From positions 620,001 to 684,000 of the forward strand of contig NZ_WJYO01000001.1 of the NCBI RefSeq assembly GCF_010994095.1: a stretch of 64,000 bases of DNA, given 5' to 3'. The notes under the pieces are model-generated. The model saw only the letters and a list, made by a program, of their open reading frames with translations, made no database searches and had not been told where the DNA came from. Below are positions 1-8,625 of the stretch, in pieces. Position 1 is the first letter of the stretch. The number at the start of each line of letters is the position of its first letter. The translations under genes were made by a program, and so were the position numbers. The DNA comes from Mumia xiangluensis. Its GTDB lineage: Bacteria > Actinomycetota > Actinomycetes > Propionibacteriales > Nocardioidaceae.

Positions 1-524
1 CGGACGACGACGCGTTGCGACCGATGGGACGCGCCACGTCCGGCGTCACGGGGATGAAGTTCCGTGAGACCGACGAGCTGTTGTCGATGGCCGTGATCCA
101 GCCGGGCGAGCACGACCGGGAGCAGTTCGTCTTCACCGCCACGAACGGCGGCTACGCCAAGAAGACACCGGTGGACCAGTACCGCGTCCAGGGTCGCGGC
201 GGGCTGGGCATCAAGGCGATGAAGCTCCAGGACGAGCGCGGGTCGCTCGTCGGCGCCATGGTGGTCGACGACGACGACGAGATCATCGCGATCAAGGCCA
301 GCGGGCAGATCACGCGGTCCCGAGTCGCGGACGTGTCCTTTACCGGTCGTGACACGATGGGCGTCAAGTTCGTCGGTGTGAAGGGTGACGACGAAGTGGT
401 CGCCCTTGCGCGGAATGAAGAGAACTCGACACTGTTGGATACTGTCGATGAGTCCGACGCCGAGGAGACGGTCGAGGCACCGGAGCCGGAGACCACCACC
501 CCCGACGCCCAGGAGGAAGCATGA
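1..524 (+). CDS. gyrA: DNA gyrase subunit A, C-terminal end (5' truncated by window)
   Basis: This is the last part of the GyrA beta-propeller, the DNA-wrapping domain of the type II topoisomerase that introduces negative supercoils. The reading frame is open from base 3 with no start, so most of the gene lies to the left. Typical GyrA propeller segments are visible (LRPMGRATSGVTGMKF, GGYAKKTPVDQYRVQGRGG, TMGVKF), followed by an acidic tail rich in Glu and Asp. The stop codon overlaps the next start as ATGA, implying translational coupling with the DUF3566 gene. A gyrA-DUF3566-tRNA-Ile order is typical of actinobacteria close to oriC. Identification is secure; only the upstream extent is unknown. 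Confidence 0.96.
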   Translation, partial: DDDALRPMGRATSGVTGMKFRETDELLSMAVIQPGEHDREQFVFTATNGGYAKKTPVDQYRVQGRGGLGIKAMKLQDERGSLVGAMVVDDDDEIIAIKASGQITRSRVADVSFTGRDTMGVKFVGVKGDDEVVALARNEENSTLLDTVDESDAEETVEAPEPETTTPDAQEEA

Positions 525-1765
525 CGGACCGCAAGCCGAACCCCACGGCTCCCGAGCGGCCGAGGCAGAGCGCGCCCGACAGCGGTGCCACCAACGGTGG
601 CCAGCGTCGACCCGCCCAGCCCACGCCGGGGAGCCTGAACGGGGGTCGTCCTGCGCAGCGGCCTTCGAGCCCTCCTGCCGCGCCGGCGACGCCGGCCCCG
701 CCTGCGCCCCAGCAGCCGGCACCCCGTCCGGCCCAGCAGAACTCGCCCCGTCCCGGGCAGCAGGCCGCACCTCAGGGTCAGGGCCGTCCGAGCTCACCCA
801 GCGCCCAGGCAGCTCGACCTGGTCCGACGACGCCCGCGGCAGCGCCGGCCTCGCCCCAGCCAGGGCCGACCACGCCGACCACGCCGAGCACGCCACCCGC
901 AGCGCAGGCGGCTCCCGCCGCGCCGGCCAAGCCGGTGGGCACGCCACCGGCCGCGCCGTCGAAGCCTGCCCCGCCCGCGCCGGGCACCCGTCCTGCCGGT
1001 CAGTCGGCGCCCGCGCAGCAGGCGCCCGGCAAGCTCACCGCCGCGCAGTCGGCGCCCGCACAGCAGGCGCCAGGCAAGCCAGCGCCCGCACAGCAGGCGC
1101 CCGCCAAGCCAGCGCCCGCCAAGCCAGCGCCCGCACAGCAGGCGCCCGCCAAGGCGACGCCGAGTGCGAGCCCGGCGGCCCGCAAGGCTGACGACACGAC
1201 CGCCACGCGCCCCGCGGCGAAGGTCCCGGTCCAGACCGCCGGCGCCATCGCCGAGGCCGAGGCGAAGGCCAAGGACGCGCCGACGGTGACGCAGCCGGTC
1301 GTCTCGGTGCCGACCGTGTCCCCGGCCGAGCAGACCCGCACGGGCAAGCAGCGCCGGCCCAAGCCGTACGAGGATGCTCCGAAGGCTCCCGCCAAGACGA
1401 CCCGCAAGGCACGACTGCGTGTCCACCGCGTCGACCCGTGGTCGGTCATGAAGATGTCGTTCGCGCTCGCGATCGCTCTCGGGATCGTCACCGTCGTCGC
1501 TGTGACGCTCGTGTGGGCGGTCCTGGGAGCGGCCGGCGTCTGGGACGCGATCAACTCCACCGTGGCGACAGTCCTCAACGACAACGCGGACGCGTTCGAC
1601 ATCGGCGAGTACGTCGGGTTCGGTCGCATCATCGGTCTGACCATCGTCGTGGCGGCCATCGATGTCATCCTCATCACGGCGCTGGCCACCGTCGGAGCCT
1701 TCCTCTACAACCTCGCAGCCCAGCTTCTCGGCGGTTTCGAGGTCACGCTCGCCGAGGACGAGTGA
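521..1765 (+). CDS. DUF3566 membrane protein with long Pro/Ala-rich N-terminus
   Basis: 414 residues. Residues 1-270 are low-complexity Pro/Ala/Gln with repeated PAPAQQAP-like units and are probably disordered and cytoplasmic. Residues about 295-412 form the DUF3566 domain, starting RLRVHRVDPWSVMKMSF and containing two membrane helices (about 308-335 and 370-400). The domain is conserved immediately downstream of gyrA in actinobacteria and its function is not established. The start overlaps the gyrA stop by four bases (ATGA), so the two are co-transcribed. The N-terminal repeats come from near-identical GC-rich DNA segments at about 1010-1150, so this part may vary in length between strains. 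Confidence 0.9.
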   Translation: MTDRKPNPTAPERPRQSAPDSGATNGGQRRPAQPTPGSLNGGRPAQRPSSPPAAPATPAPPAPQQPAPRPAQQNSPRPGQQAAPQGQGRPSSPSAQAARPGPTTPAAAPASPQPGPTTPTTPSTPPAAQAAPAAPAKPVGTPPAAPSKPAPPAPGTRPAGQSAPAQQAPGKLTAAQSAPAQQAPGKPAPAQQAPAKPAPAKPAPAQQAPAKATPSASPAARKADDTTATRPAAKVPVQTAGAIAEAEAKAKDAPTVTQPVVSVPTVSPAEQTRTGKQRRPKPYEDAPKAPAKTTRKARLRVHRVDPWSVMKMSFALAIALGIVTVVAVTLVWAVLGAAGVWDAINSTVATVLNDNADAFDIGEYVGFGRIIGLTIVVAAIDVILITALATVGAFLYNLAAQLLGGFEVTLAEDE

Positions 1766-1771
1766 GACGTC

Positions 1772-1819
1772 ACCTGGTGCTGGCCGACCCCGATTTGGGC
1801 GGGCGACTCAGCACCAGGT
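1772..1819 (+). terminator. Hairpin after the gyrA-DUF3566 unit
   Basis: Eleven-base perfect arms (ACCTGGTGCTG and its complement, 1772-1782 and 1809-1819) enclose a 26-base loop just after the DUF3566 stop. No clear T-run follows. It could terminate the gyrA transcript. The right arm runs into a TAGAGT hexamer (1819-1824) that could be the -10 box for tRNA-Ile. Confidence 0.45.
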
Positions 1820-1852
1820 AGAGTCTCCGACGGTTCACCGCTTCGGAGACCG

Positions 1853-1927
1853 GGGCCTATAGCTCAGCTTGGTTAGAGCGCTTCCCTGATAAGGAAGAGG
1901 TCACAGGTTCAAGTCCTGTTAGGCCCA
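1853..1927 (+). tRNA. tRNA-Ile (GAT)
   Basis: 75-nt cloverleaf with a 7-bp acceptor stem (GGGCCTA/TAGGCCC), discriminator A at 1927, D-arm sequence AGCTCAGCTTGGTTAGAGC and T-loop GGTTCAAGTCC. The anticodon GAT is at 1888-1890 in a CCTGATAA loop context. CCA is not encoded. It lies between DUF3566 and the DLW-39 gene, the usual position near oriC in actinobacteria. Confidence 0.97.
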
Positions 1928-1954
1928 CTCGACCCCCACCTAGAGGAGTGTCAG

Positions 1955-2071
1955 ATGAAGAAGCTTGTGATCGCCGTCATCGCCGCCGCTGGTCTCTTCG
2001 TGGTGGTGAACCGGAAGAAGAAGGCCGGCAACGCTGCTCAGCCGTGGGCAGACGCGACCGACAAGGTCTGA
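1955..2071 (+). CDS. DLW-39-family micro-protein
   Basis: 38 codons: MKKLVIAVIAAAGLF, then VVVNRKKKAG and a polar tail QPWADATDKV. One N-terminal hydrophobic helix (about 3-20) is followed by a basic patch, so it is probably a single-pass membrane peptide with a cytoplasmic tail. The strong ribosome-binding site GAGGAG (1943-1948) sits 6 bases before the ATG. Size, position between tRNA-Ile and tRNA-Ala, and tail match the DLW-39 family found at this place in actinobacteria. The family-naming Asp-Leu-Trp triplet appears here as Gln-Pro-Trp. Function is unknown. Confidence 0.82.
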   Translation: MKKLVIAVIAAAGLFVVVNRKKKAGNAAQPWADATDKV

Positions 2072-2105
2072 CAGTCAGCTGGCGCACCTCGCGCCGGCGC
2101 CGTCC

Positions 2106-2178
2106 GGGGCTGTGGCGCAATTGGTAGCGCACCTGCTTTGCAAGCAGGGGGTTAGGGGTTCGAGTCCCCTCAGCTCCA
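2106..2178 (+). tRNA. tRNA-Ala (TGC)
   Basis: 73-nt cloverleaf. The acceptor GGGGCTG pairs with CAGCTCC with one G-U, and the discriminator A is at 2178. The anticodon TGC at 2139-2141 lies in a TTTGCAA loop closed by CCTGC/GCAGG. CCA is not encoded. It is 34 bases after the micro-protein stop and probably part of the same transcript. Confidence 0.97.
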
Positions 2179-2202
2179 CACTGTGATCTCCGACGAGATC
2201 GA

Positions 2203-2236
2203 CGAAGGCCGGATCCCTCAGGGGGTCCGGCCTTCG
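2203..2236 (+). terminator. Bidirectional terminator between tRNA-Ala and the amidotransferase
   Basis: Perfect 11-bp inverted repeat (CGAAGGCCGGA ... TCCGGCCTTCG) with a 12-nt loop, placed where the plus-strand tRNA operon meets the minus-strand amidotransferase operon. It includes the amidotransferase stop codon (2218-2220). Confidence 0.75.
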
Positions 2237-2982
2237 TGCTGTCCGGCCCCGCGCTCGCGGGCCACGGCCACGAAGCGACGTACGACCGTGGGAGGGTCGA
2301 CCACGACGCTGGCACGCGCCATGGCGTGGAGGGCGTCGTGCTCGGACGGCTCGAAGTAGCCGTGGTGCCGGTACGTCGTGATGCGGGTGCAGAGCCCCTC
2401 GACGTCGAGCTCGGGATGGAACTGCGTCGCGTAGACGTGCCGCCCCACCCGGAAGGCCTGCACAGGACAGAGGGGCGACGAGGCGAGCACGACCGCGCGG
2501 GGCGGCAGAGCGCTGATCGCCTCCTTGTGGCCGACGAACGCGTCGAAGGTGCTCGGAAGGCTCGCGAACACCGGATCCGCACGGCCGGCTTCGGTCAGGG
2601 TCACCGGGACCCTGCTGATCGGTTCAGCGAACTCGCGGTCGACCGTCGCGCCCTGGTGGGTGCCGAGGACTCCGATGCCGTAGCAGGCGCCGAGGAACGG
2701 CAGGTCCCGTGCGACCACCACGTCGAGGAGGTCGGCGAGCTCCCGTTCGACACGGCGCTGGACCACCGACTTGGCATCGTCGGGATCGCTCGCGTTGAAG
2801 GGTCCGCCTCCGAGCACGATGCCTGCGTAGTCGTCGACCTCGACGGTGCCGAGCGGGCCCTTCTCCATCCGGACGCGCCGCAGCGACTCCTCGGTCAGGT
2901 CGCCGAAGCGCAGGAAGGCGGCGTACTCCTCGTCGGCGGCATCATCGTCCTCGCGGATGCTCAGGAGCAGGAGCGGTTTCAC
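2218..2982 (-). CDS. Class I glutamine amidotransferase domain protein
   Basis: 254 residues from a GTG that overlaps the preceding stop as GTGA; longer in-frame extensions lie inside the upstream gene and are unlikely. The fold is a stand-alone GATase of the GMP-synthase type. The nucleophile elbow is FLGACYGIG (Cys about 100) and the catalytic His-x-Glu is TQFHPELD. The segment FVGHKEAI is the usual loop between them. It should hydrolyse glutamine to supply ammonia, but no synthetase domain is attached and the acceptor is unknown; some relatives are peptidase-like. It is the last gene of a three-gene minus-strand operon after the SGNH hydrolase and LLM oxidoreductase. Confidence 0.85.
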   Translation of the reverse strand: MKPLLLLSIREDDDAADEEYAAFLRFGDLTEESLRRVRMEKGPLGTVEVDDYAGIVLGGGPFNASDPDDAKSVVQRRVERELADLLDVVVARDLPFLGACYGIGVLGTHQGATVDREFAEPISRVPVTLTEAGRADPVFASLPSTFDAFVGHKEAISALPPRAVVLASSPLCPVQAFRVGRHVYATQFHPELDVEGLCTRITTYRHHGYFEPSEHDALHAMARASVVVDPPTVVRRFVAVARERGAGQHEGRTP

Positions 2983-3863
2983 ATCGCAGACCGTGCGTCG
3001 AGCAGCGTCGTCGCTACGTCGTCGAGCACCGACTCGTCCCCGGCGAACCATCCCGACTCACGCGGCCAGGTCGTGACGACGTCGGTGAAGCCGAGCCCGG
3101 CGGCCCGCTCCACCGCCTCGGTGAGAAACGCGACGCTCGACAGCGAGTAGACGGGCGCACCCGGATCGAGGAGGAGGTAGCGATCGATCGACCCTGGTTG
3201 CCGCCCCTCTGCCTCCAGAGCCGCATCCAGCTGATGCGTCTGCGCCGCGGTCTCCGCCCACCAGGCCTCCAGATCGCGGCTCGCGCCGCCGGTCGTCACC
3301 CAGCCTGCGCCGTACCGTGCGGCGAGCCGCATCGTTCGTGGGCCCGTTGCGGCGACGACGAAGGGCACACGCGGAACCTGGACGCACCCCGGTGTCCCTC
3401 GGGCGTCCACGGCGGAGAAGTAGGCGCCCTCGTGAGTGACATGCTCGCCGCGCAGGATCCGGTCGAGGAGATCCAGGAACTCACCGAACCTGTCGACCCG
3501 CTCGCGAGGTGTCAGTGGTCGTTGTCCGAGGACGGCGGCGTCGTAGTTCAGCCCGCCCACTCCCGCGCCGAGCATGAAGCGACCGCCGGACACGTCGTCC
3601 AGCGCTGTCACCTCGCGGGCGAAGTGCACGGGGTGACGGAAGTTCGGGGACGCGACGAGCGTGCCGAGCCGCAGGGACGACGTCGCCGCCGCGGCAGCGG
3701 TCAAGGTGACCGCCGCATCGAACCACGGGCCGTCGACGAGGTCGCGCCACCCGATGTGGTCGTACGTCCACGCGTGGGCGAAGCCGTACTCCTCAGCACG
3801 CCGCCACCGGGTCCCGGCGACCTCCCAGCGCTGGTCCGGAAGGATGACGATGCCGACTCGCAT
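2979..3863 (-). CDS. LLM-class (F420-type) flavin-dependent oxidoreductase
   Basis: 294 residues beginning MRVGIVILPDQRW. The TIM-barrel luciferase-like pattern is clear: EYGFAHAWTYDHIGW near residue 35, then LRLGTLVASPNFRHP, then ALDDVSGGRFMLGAGVG. Such enzymes use F420H2 or FMNH2 for hydride transfer, and actinobacterial members with this SxGRxxLGxGxG block are usually assigned to F420. The substrate cannot be read from sequence. The start is 26 bases after the SGNH stop and the stop overlaps the GATase start by four bases, so the three genes are translated together. Confidence 0.87.
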   Translation of the reverse strand: MRVGIVILPDQRWEVAGTRWRRAEEYGFAHAWTYDHIGWRDLVDGPWFDAAVTLTAAAAATSSLRLGTLVASPNFRHPVHFAREVTALDDVSGGRFMLGAGVGGLNYDAAVLGQRPLTPRERVDRFGEFLDLLDRILRGEHVTHEGAYFSAVDARGTPGCVQVPRVPFVVAATGPRTMRLAARYGAGWVTTGGASRDLEAWWAETAAQTHQLDAALEAEGRQPGSIDRYLLLDPGAPVYSLSSVAFLTEAVERAAGLGFTDVVTTWPRESGWFAGDESVLDDVATTLLDARSAM

Positions 3864-3889
3864 GGTTCGACCGTATGCCGGACCGGCGG

Positions 3890-4684
3890 CTACGTCGCGT
3901 CGTGCTGCCCGGCGGGCAGCACCGGTTGGAGCAACGGACGCTTCGCCGTACGGCCGTCGCCCGACGACCGTCCGGTGAGCCGGCGTCCGAGCCACGGTCC
4001 GACGTGCGCGCGGTACCAGGACACCTCGGTGCCGACGCGTTCCCGCGCACCGACGCGTACGGGCGGCGGCAGGGGCTCCTGCCACGCCCGACCGGCGTCG
4101 GGAAGGCCGGCGGTCGACGCCATGGCCGCCGCGAGCAGGGCGTGCCCGTCGGGGTTGAGGTGCAGCCGGTCGTCGGCCCACACCCGGGGGTCGCCCGCGG
4201 TGGGGACGGTCGCGATGTCGAGCAACGTGGCGCCGTACCGTGCGGTGATGGTGCGGAACCCGCGGTTCAGGGCGGCGACGCGTCCCCGCAGCGCTCGGCC
4301 GACGGGTGAGACGGCCGACAGGTCCGGGAACGTCATCAGAAGGACGGTGGCACCCTGACGCCGTAGCGGCCCGACCATCGCGTCGACGTCGGCGACGATG
4401 CGCTCAGCGGAGAACGTCGGCCGGATGAGGTCGTTCATCGCGACGACGAGGCTCACCAGGTCGGGTTCGAGCGCGAGCGCCGGCCCGAGCTGCTCGGCGC
4501 GGACCTCGGCAGTCACCTTCCCGCGTACGGCGAGGTTGGCGTACGTCGTCGCCGGATCGGCCTCGGCGAGCAGCACGGCGAACCGGTCGGCCCACCCGCG
4601 CGGTGCACCGTCCGCGTACGGGGTGTCCCCCACGCCTTCCGTCGTGCTGTCGCCGAGCGCCACGAATCGCCGGTAGGAAGCCAT
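3890..4684 (-). CDS. SGNH/GDSL-family hydrolase
   Basis: 264 residues. The four SGNH blocks are present: FVALGDSTTEGVG (nucleophile Ser about 12), NLAVRG (Gly), AMNDLIRP (Asn), and DRLHLNPDGH (Asp and His). There is no signal peptide or membrane segment, so it probably acts in the cytoplasm as an esterase or deacetylase of unknown substrate. A basic C-terminal tail (about 215-264, ending AGQHDAT) extends beyond the fold. It is first in the operon with the LLM oxidoreductase and GATase. Confidence 0.88.
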   Translation of the reverse strand: MASYRRFVALGDSTTEGVGDTPYADGAPRGWADRFAVLLAEADPATTYANLAVRGKVTAEVRAEQLGPALALEPDLVSLVVAMNDLIRPTFSAERIVADVDAMVGPLRRQGATVLLMTFPDLSAVSPVGRALRGRVAALNRGFRTITARYGATLLDIATVPTAGDPRVWADDRLHLNPDGHALLAAAMASTAGLPDAGRAWQEPLPPPVRVGARERVGTEVSWYRAHVGPWLGRRLTGRSSGDGRTAKRPLLQPVLPAGQHDAT

Positions 4685-4750
4685 GGCAGGAACGATAGCC
4701 GCGGCGGCGGTCGGCGACGGACGCCGGAACGGGCGCCCGCCGCCGGACGG

Positions 4751-7414
4751 TCACTCCACGTCGGTGAGCAGCGCTCCCCGGGCAGCGCGTCGACGGCGCT
4801 GCTCCGCGGGGTCCGGCACGGGCACCGCGGCGATGAGCTGGCGGGTGTACTCCTCGCGCGGTGCGTGCAGCACCTCCTGCCGGGTCCCCTCCTCGACGAT
4901 CCGCCCGTGGCGCATCACGGCGACACGGTTGGCGAGCGCGTCGACCACCGCCAGGTCGTGGCTGATGAAGAGGCAGGCGAACTGGAGGTCGCGCTGCAGC
5001 TCGGAGAACAGGTCGAGCACCTTCGCCTGGACCGACACGTCGAGGGCCGACGTCGGCTCGTCCGCGATCAACAGGTCGGGATCGAGCGCGAGCGCACGGG
5101 CGAGGCTCACCCGCTGCCGCTGTCCACCGGACAGCTCGTGCGGGTACCGGCCGGCGTACGACGACGGCAGCTGGACGCGGTCGAGCAGGGCGGCGACCTT
5201 GGCCCGTTGATCGGAGGCCGACAGGTCGCTCTGCACCTTCAGCGGCTCGGCGACGCACTCGCTGATCGTGAGGTGAGGATTGAGTGAGGCCGCCGGGTCC
5301 TGGAAGACGAAACCGAAGCGTCCGCGCATCGACCGGAGCCGACGGTCGGACTGCGACGTGATGTCCACGTCCCCGATGAGAACCGCGCCCTCCGTCGCCT
5401 TCTGCAGGCCGACGGCCACGCGACCGAGCGTCGACTTTCCGCTCCCCGACTCACCGACGAGACCGAGGACCTCACCACGACGCACGACGAGGTCCACGTC
5501 GTCGACGGCGCGGAACGACGGCTGTCCGAGGCGACCGGCGAACTCGACGGTCACCCCCTGCATGGTCAGCACCGCCGGCGCGTCCTCCGCCACCGGCGGC
5601 GCGCCGACACCCTGGCCGAGGTGGGGCACGGCGTCGAGCAGCCGGCGCGTGTACGGGTGACGCGGAGCGGCGAACAGCCGGTCGACCGGTGCCTGCTCGA
5701 CGATCTCGCCCCGGTACATCACGACGGCGCGGTCCGCGACGTCGGCGACGACCCCCATGTTGTGGGTGATGAGGACGATCGCCGTGCCGAGCCGGTCGCG
5801 CAGGTCGAGCAGCAGCTCGATGATGGCGGCCTGCACGGTGACGTCGAGCGCGGTGGTCGGCTCGTCGGCGATGATGACGTCCGGCTCGAGCGCGATCGCC
5901 ATCGCGATCATCACCCGCTGCTTCTGGCCGCCGGACAGCTGGTGCGGGTAGTAGTCCACCCGCCGCTCCGGGTCCGGCAGACCGACGAGGTCGAGGAGCT
6001 CGACCGCCCGCGCCCGCGCCTCCTTCTTGGAGATGTCGCGGTGCGTGCGGATCATCTCCACGAGCTGCCAGCCGACGGTGTAGACCGGGTCCAGCGCCGT
6101 ACCGGGCTCCTGGAAGATCATCGACACCTGGTCGCCTCGGACGGTGCGGAGCTTGCGCTCCGACATCCCGATCATCTCGCGCGAGTCGCCGCCGGAGCCG
6201 GCGCGCAGCAGCGCCGAGCCCGAGACCACCGCCGTCGCCGGCAGCAGACCCATGACGGCACGCGAGGTCACCGACTTGCCGGAACCCGACTCGCCGACGA
6301 CCGCGACCACCTCGCCCGGGGCGACGTCGAAGCTGACGCCCTTGACCGCATGGACCGGTGCTGCACCGGTACGGAAGGTGACCGCGAGGTCGGTGAGGCT
6401 CAGCGTCGCCACACGGCGTACGTCCTCGTCCACGGCGGCGGCCTCCTCGGCCACCTCCGAGTCCAGGCCCGCCTCCGCGACGGCGGCGGCGTACTCGGCG
6501 CTGATCTCCTCCTCGTCCGAGGTGGTGGTGTCGCCCCCGCGTGCCTTGAGCAGCGGGTTGAGGACGTCGTTGAGGCTCTCGCCGACCAGCGTCACGCCCA
6601 TCACCATCAGGACGATGGCCATGCCGGGGAAGACACCCGTCCACCAGATGCCGTTGGTGGCATCGGACATCGCCTTGTTGAGGTCGTATCCCCACTCGGC
6701 AGCCGACGACGGCTCGATGCCGAAGCCGAGGAAGCCGAGGGCCGCGAGCGTGAGGATCGCCTCCGACGCGTTGAGTGTGGCGATGACCGGGACCGACTGG
6801 CGGACGTTGGCGAGGATGTGACGGAAGAGGATGCGCGGCGTCCGGGTGCCGACGACGCGTGCCGCGTCGACGTACGGCTCCACCTTCACCGCGAGAGTGG
6901 CGTTGCGGACCACGCGGAAGTACTGCGGGATGAAGACGACGGTGAGCGCGATCGCTGCCGCGAGGACACCCCCGACCACTCCGGACGAGCCGCCTCCGAC
7001 CACGATCGCGACCACGATCGCCAGCAGCAGCGACGGGAACGCGTACAAGGCGTCCATCACCAGCACGAGCGCCCGGTCGACCGGGCCTGACAGGAAGCCG
7101 GACAGTAGGCCCAGTGGCACGCCGATGACGAGCGAGAACGAGACCGCGAGGACGATCACCGCGACCGCGGTGCGTGCCCCGTAGATCACCCGCGACAGCA
7201 CGTCCTGGCCACCGACGGTGGTACCCCACCAGTGCTCGGCCGACGGTGGCTGCTGGGTGCCGAAGGGGACGCCGTCGACACGGGTCTCGTTGAACCCGTA
7301 CGGCGCCAGCCAGGGCGCGAAGACCGCGAGGATCAGGAACACCGAGACCAGGATGAGGCCGGCGACGAGCATCCCGCGCTGGAGACCGCGGGTGGACTTG
7401 AGCAGTGAGATCAT
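4751..7414 (-). CDS. Peptide-type ABC importer: fused permease + two ATPase domains
   Basis: 887 residues that are usually three separate proteins. Residues 1-300 are a DppC-type inner-membrane permease (first helix about 15-37; EAA-type loop near VGTRTPRILFRHILANV). An acidic linker (about 300-345) leads to a DppD-type ATPase with Walker A GESGSGKS (Lys380), signature LSGGQKQR and Walker B VIIADEPTTALD. A DppF-type ATPase follows with Walker A Lys660, signature LSGGQRQR and LLIADEPTSALD. Both end in the HPYTRRLL/EEYTRQLI tail typical of oligopeptide ATPases. There is no internal stop or frameshift. It starts 10 bases after the DppB-like permease stop and completes the importer with the lipoprotein at 8626-10224. 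Confidence 0.93.
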   Translation of the reverse strand: MISLLKSTRGLQRGMLVAGLILVSVFLILAVFAPWLAPYGFNETRVDGVPFGTQQPPSAEHWWGTTVGGQDVLSRVIYGARTAVAVIVLAVSFSLVIGVPLGLLSGFLSGPVDRALVLVMDALYAFPSLLLAIVVAIVVGGGSSGVVGGVLAAAIALTVVFIPQYFRVVRNATLAVKVEPYVDAARVVGTRTPRILFRHILANVRQSVPVIATLNASEAILTLAALGFLGFGIEPSSAAEWGYDLNKAMSDATNGIWWTGVFPGMAIVLMVMGVTLVGESLNDVLNPLLKARGGDTTTSDEEEISAEYAAAVAEAGLDSEVAEEAAAVDEDVRRVATLSLTDLAVTFRTGAAPVHAVKGVSFDVAPGEVVAVVGESGSGKSVTSRAVMGLLPATAVVSGSALLRAGSGGDSREMIGMSERKLRTVRGDQVSMIFQEPGTALDPVYTVGWQLVEMIRTHRDISKKEARARAVELLDLVGLPDPERRVDYYPHQLSGGQKQRVMIAMAIALEPDVIIADEPTTALDVTVQAAIIELLLDLRDRLGTAIVLITHNMGVVADVADRAVVMYRGEIVEQAPVDRLFAAPRHPYTRRLLDAVPHLGQGVGAPPVAEDAPAVLTMQGVTVEFAGRLGQPSFRAVDDVDLVVRRGEVLGLVGESGSGKSTLGRVAVGLQKATEGAVLIGDVDITSQSDRRLRSMRGRFGFVFQDPAASLNPHLTISECVAEPLKVQSDLSASDQRAKVAALLDRVQLPSSYAGRYPHELSGGQRQRVSLARALALDPDLLIADEPTSALDVSVQAKVLDLFSELQRDLQFACLFISHDLAVVDALANRVAVMRHGRIVEEGTRQEVLHAPREEYTRQLIAAVPVPDPAEQRRRRAARGALLTDVE

Positions 7415-7424
7415 CGGTGTCTCC

Positions 7425-8513
7425 TCAGAACCGCACGCGGGGGTCGACGAACGCGACGATGACGTCGATCAGCAGGCTGGCGACGGCCACGATGATGGCG
7501 ATCACGGTGACGATGCCCTGGACGGCGATGAAGTCGCGCTTCACCAGGTAGTCGGCCAGCGTGTAGCCGAGCCCCTGCCACTCGAACGTCGTCTCGGTGA
7601 GGACCGCGCCGCCGAGCAGCAACGCCACCTGAAGACCCATCACGGTGACCACCGGGACGAGCGCGTTGCGGTAGGCGTGCTTCTTGACCACACGGCGCTC
7701 GGGGATGCCGCGGGCACGCGTCGCCGTCACGTGGTCGGTGCGCAGCGTGTCGATCAGGTTGACGCGGACCAGACGCAGGAAGATGCCGCCGGTCAGCAGG
7801 CCCAGTGCGATCGCGGGGAGGATCGCGTGCTTGAGCACGTCCCAGACGTACGCGGGGTCGCCCCACAGGATCGCGTCGACGATCATGATGTGCGTCTGCG
7901 GGTCGACGTCCTGCAGCGCCAGCTCGACCGACGTGCTGGCGCGCCCCGCGACCGGGAGTCCGAGCGGCACGAAGGCCAGCTTGAGCAGCAGGCCGACGAA
8001 GAACACTGGGGCGGCGTAGACGAGGATCGAGAACACTCGCAGCGTCGCGTCGGGCCAGGTGTCGCGGTGGCGCGCGGCGAGGCGCCCGAGCGGGACGCCG
8101 AGCGAGAAGGCCACGAGGAGCGCCCAGAAGGCGAGCTCGAGCGTGGCTGCACCGTTCACGATCAGGACGTCGGAGATCGCACGCCCGTCGGTCATCGCGG
8201 TGCCGAAGTCCCCGTGGAGGATCCCGGTCAGGTAGTCCCAGTACTGCTGGATCAGCGGAGCGTCGAGGCCTGCCGCAGCCTTGCGCTCGTCGATCTGCTC
8301 CGGGGTCAGGCGCCCGCCCTGCGCGGCACTGATCGGGTCGCCGATCACGCGCATCAGGAAGAACACGAACGTGACGAGGATCCAGACCATCGGGATCACC
8401 AGCGCCAGCCGCACGAGGAGGTAGCGGGTCAGCGGACTCAGGCCGCCGGAGCGGCGCCGGGCCCGGGGCGCGTCGGGCTGCTCGGACCCGGTCAAGAGCT
8501 CAGTGGTCGCCAT
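7425..8513 (-). CDS. Peptide-type ABC importer permease (DppB-like)
   Basis: 362 residues from ATG 8513 (MATTELLTG); a longer frame exists upstream but lacks conserved residues. The N-terminal helix LVRLALVIPMVWILVTFVFF and a DPISAAQGG-type periplasmic segment are typical of DppB/OppB. Five further hydrophobic helices follow, and the cytoplasmic coupling loop is TRARGIPERRVVKKHAYRN. It pairs with the permease half of the fused protein to form the membrane pore. It follows the binding-protein gene after 112 bases that contain a hairpin, consistent with lower expression than the receptor. Confidence 0.92.
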   Translation of the reverse strand: MATTELLTGSEQPDAPRARRRSGGLSPLTRYLLVRLALVIPMVWILVTFVFFLMRVIGDPISAAQGGRLTPEQIDERKAAAGLDAPLIQQYWDYLTGILHGDFGTAMTDGRAISDVLIVNGAATLELAFWALLVAFSLGVPLGRLAARHRDTWPDATLRVFSILVYAAPVFFVGLLLKLAFVPLGLPVAGRASTSVELALQDVDPQTHIMIVDAILWGDPAYVWDVLKHAILPAIALGLLTGGIFLRLVRVNLIDTLRTDHVTATRARGIPERRVVKKHAYRNALVPVVTVMGLQVALLLGGAVLTETTFEWQGLGYTLADYLVKRDFIAVQGIVTVIAIIVAVASLLIDVIVAFVDPRVRF

Positions 8514-8567
8514 CGGCTCAACTTTCCACGAGAGTGCTTTTCGGGAGTGCAGACGAGCAGGGCGAGC

Positions 8568-8585
8568 CCCGGCCAGTCGGCCGGG
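8568..8585 (-). terminator. Intercistronic hairpin between binding protein and permease genes
   Basis: CCCGGCC and GGCCGGG arms with a 4-nt AGTC loop. It lies in the only sizeable gap of the importer operon, just after the binding-protein gene. In many ABC operons such a hairpin stabilises the receptor mRNA or partly stops transcription. No T-run is seen. Confidence 0.45.
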
Positions 8586-8625
8586 ACCCGCCCCCACTCA
8601 GGTGCTGCTCAAACCTCGGTCGTCG

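Noticed and set aside
521-1765. Frameshift or pseudogene in the Pro/Ala-rich region after gyrA
   Set aside because: Several frames stay open there because of the GC-rich repeats, but one frame runs unbroken into a well-formed DUF3566 domain.
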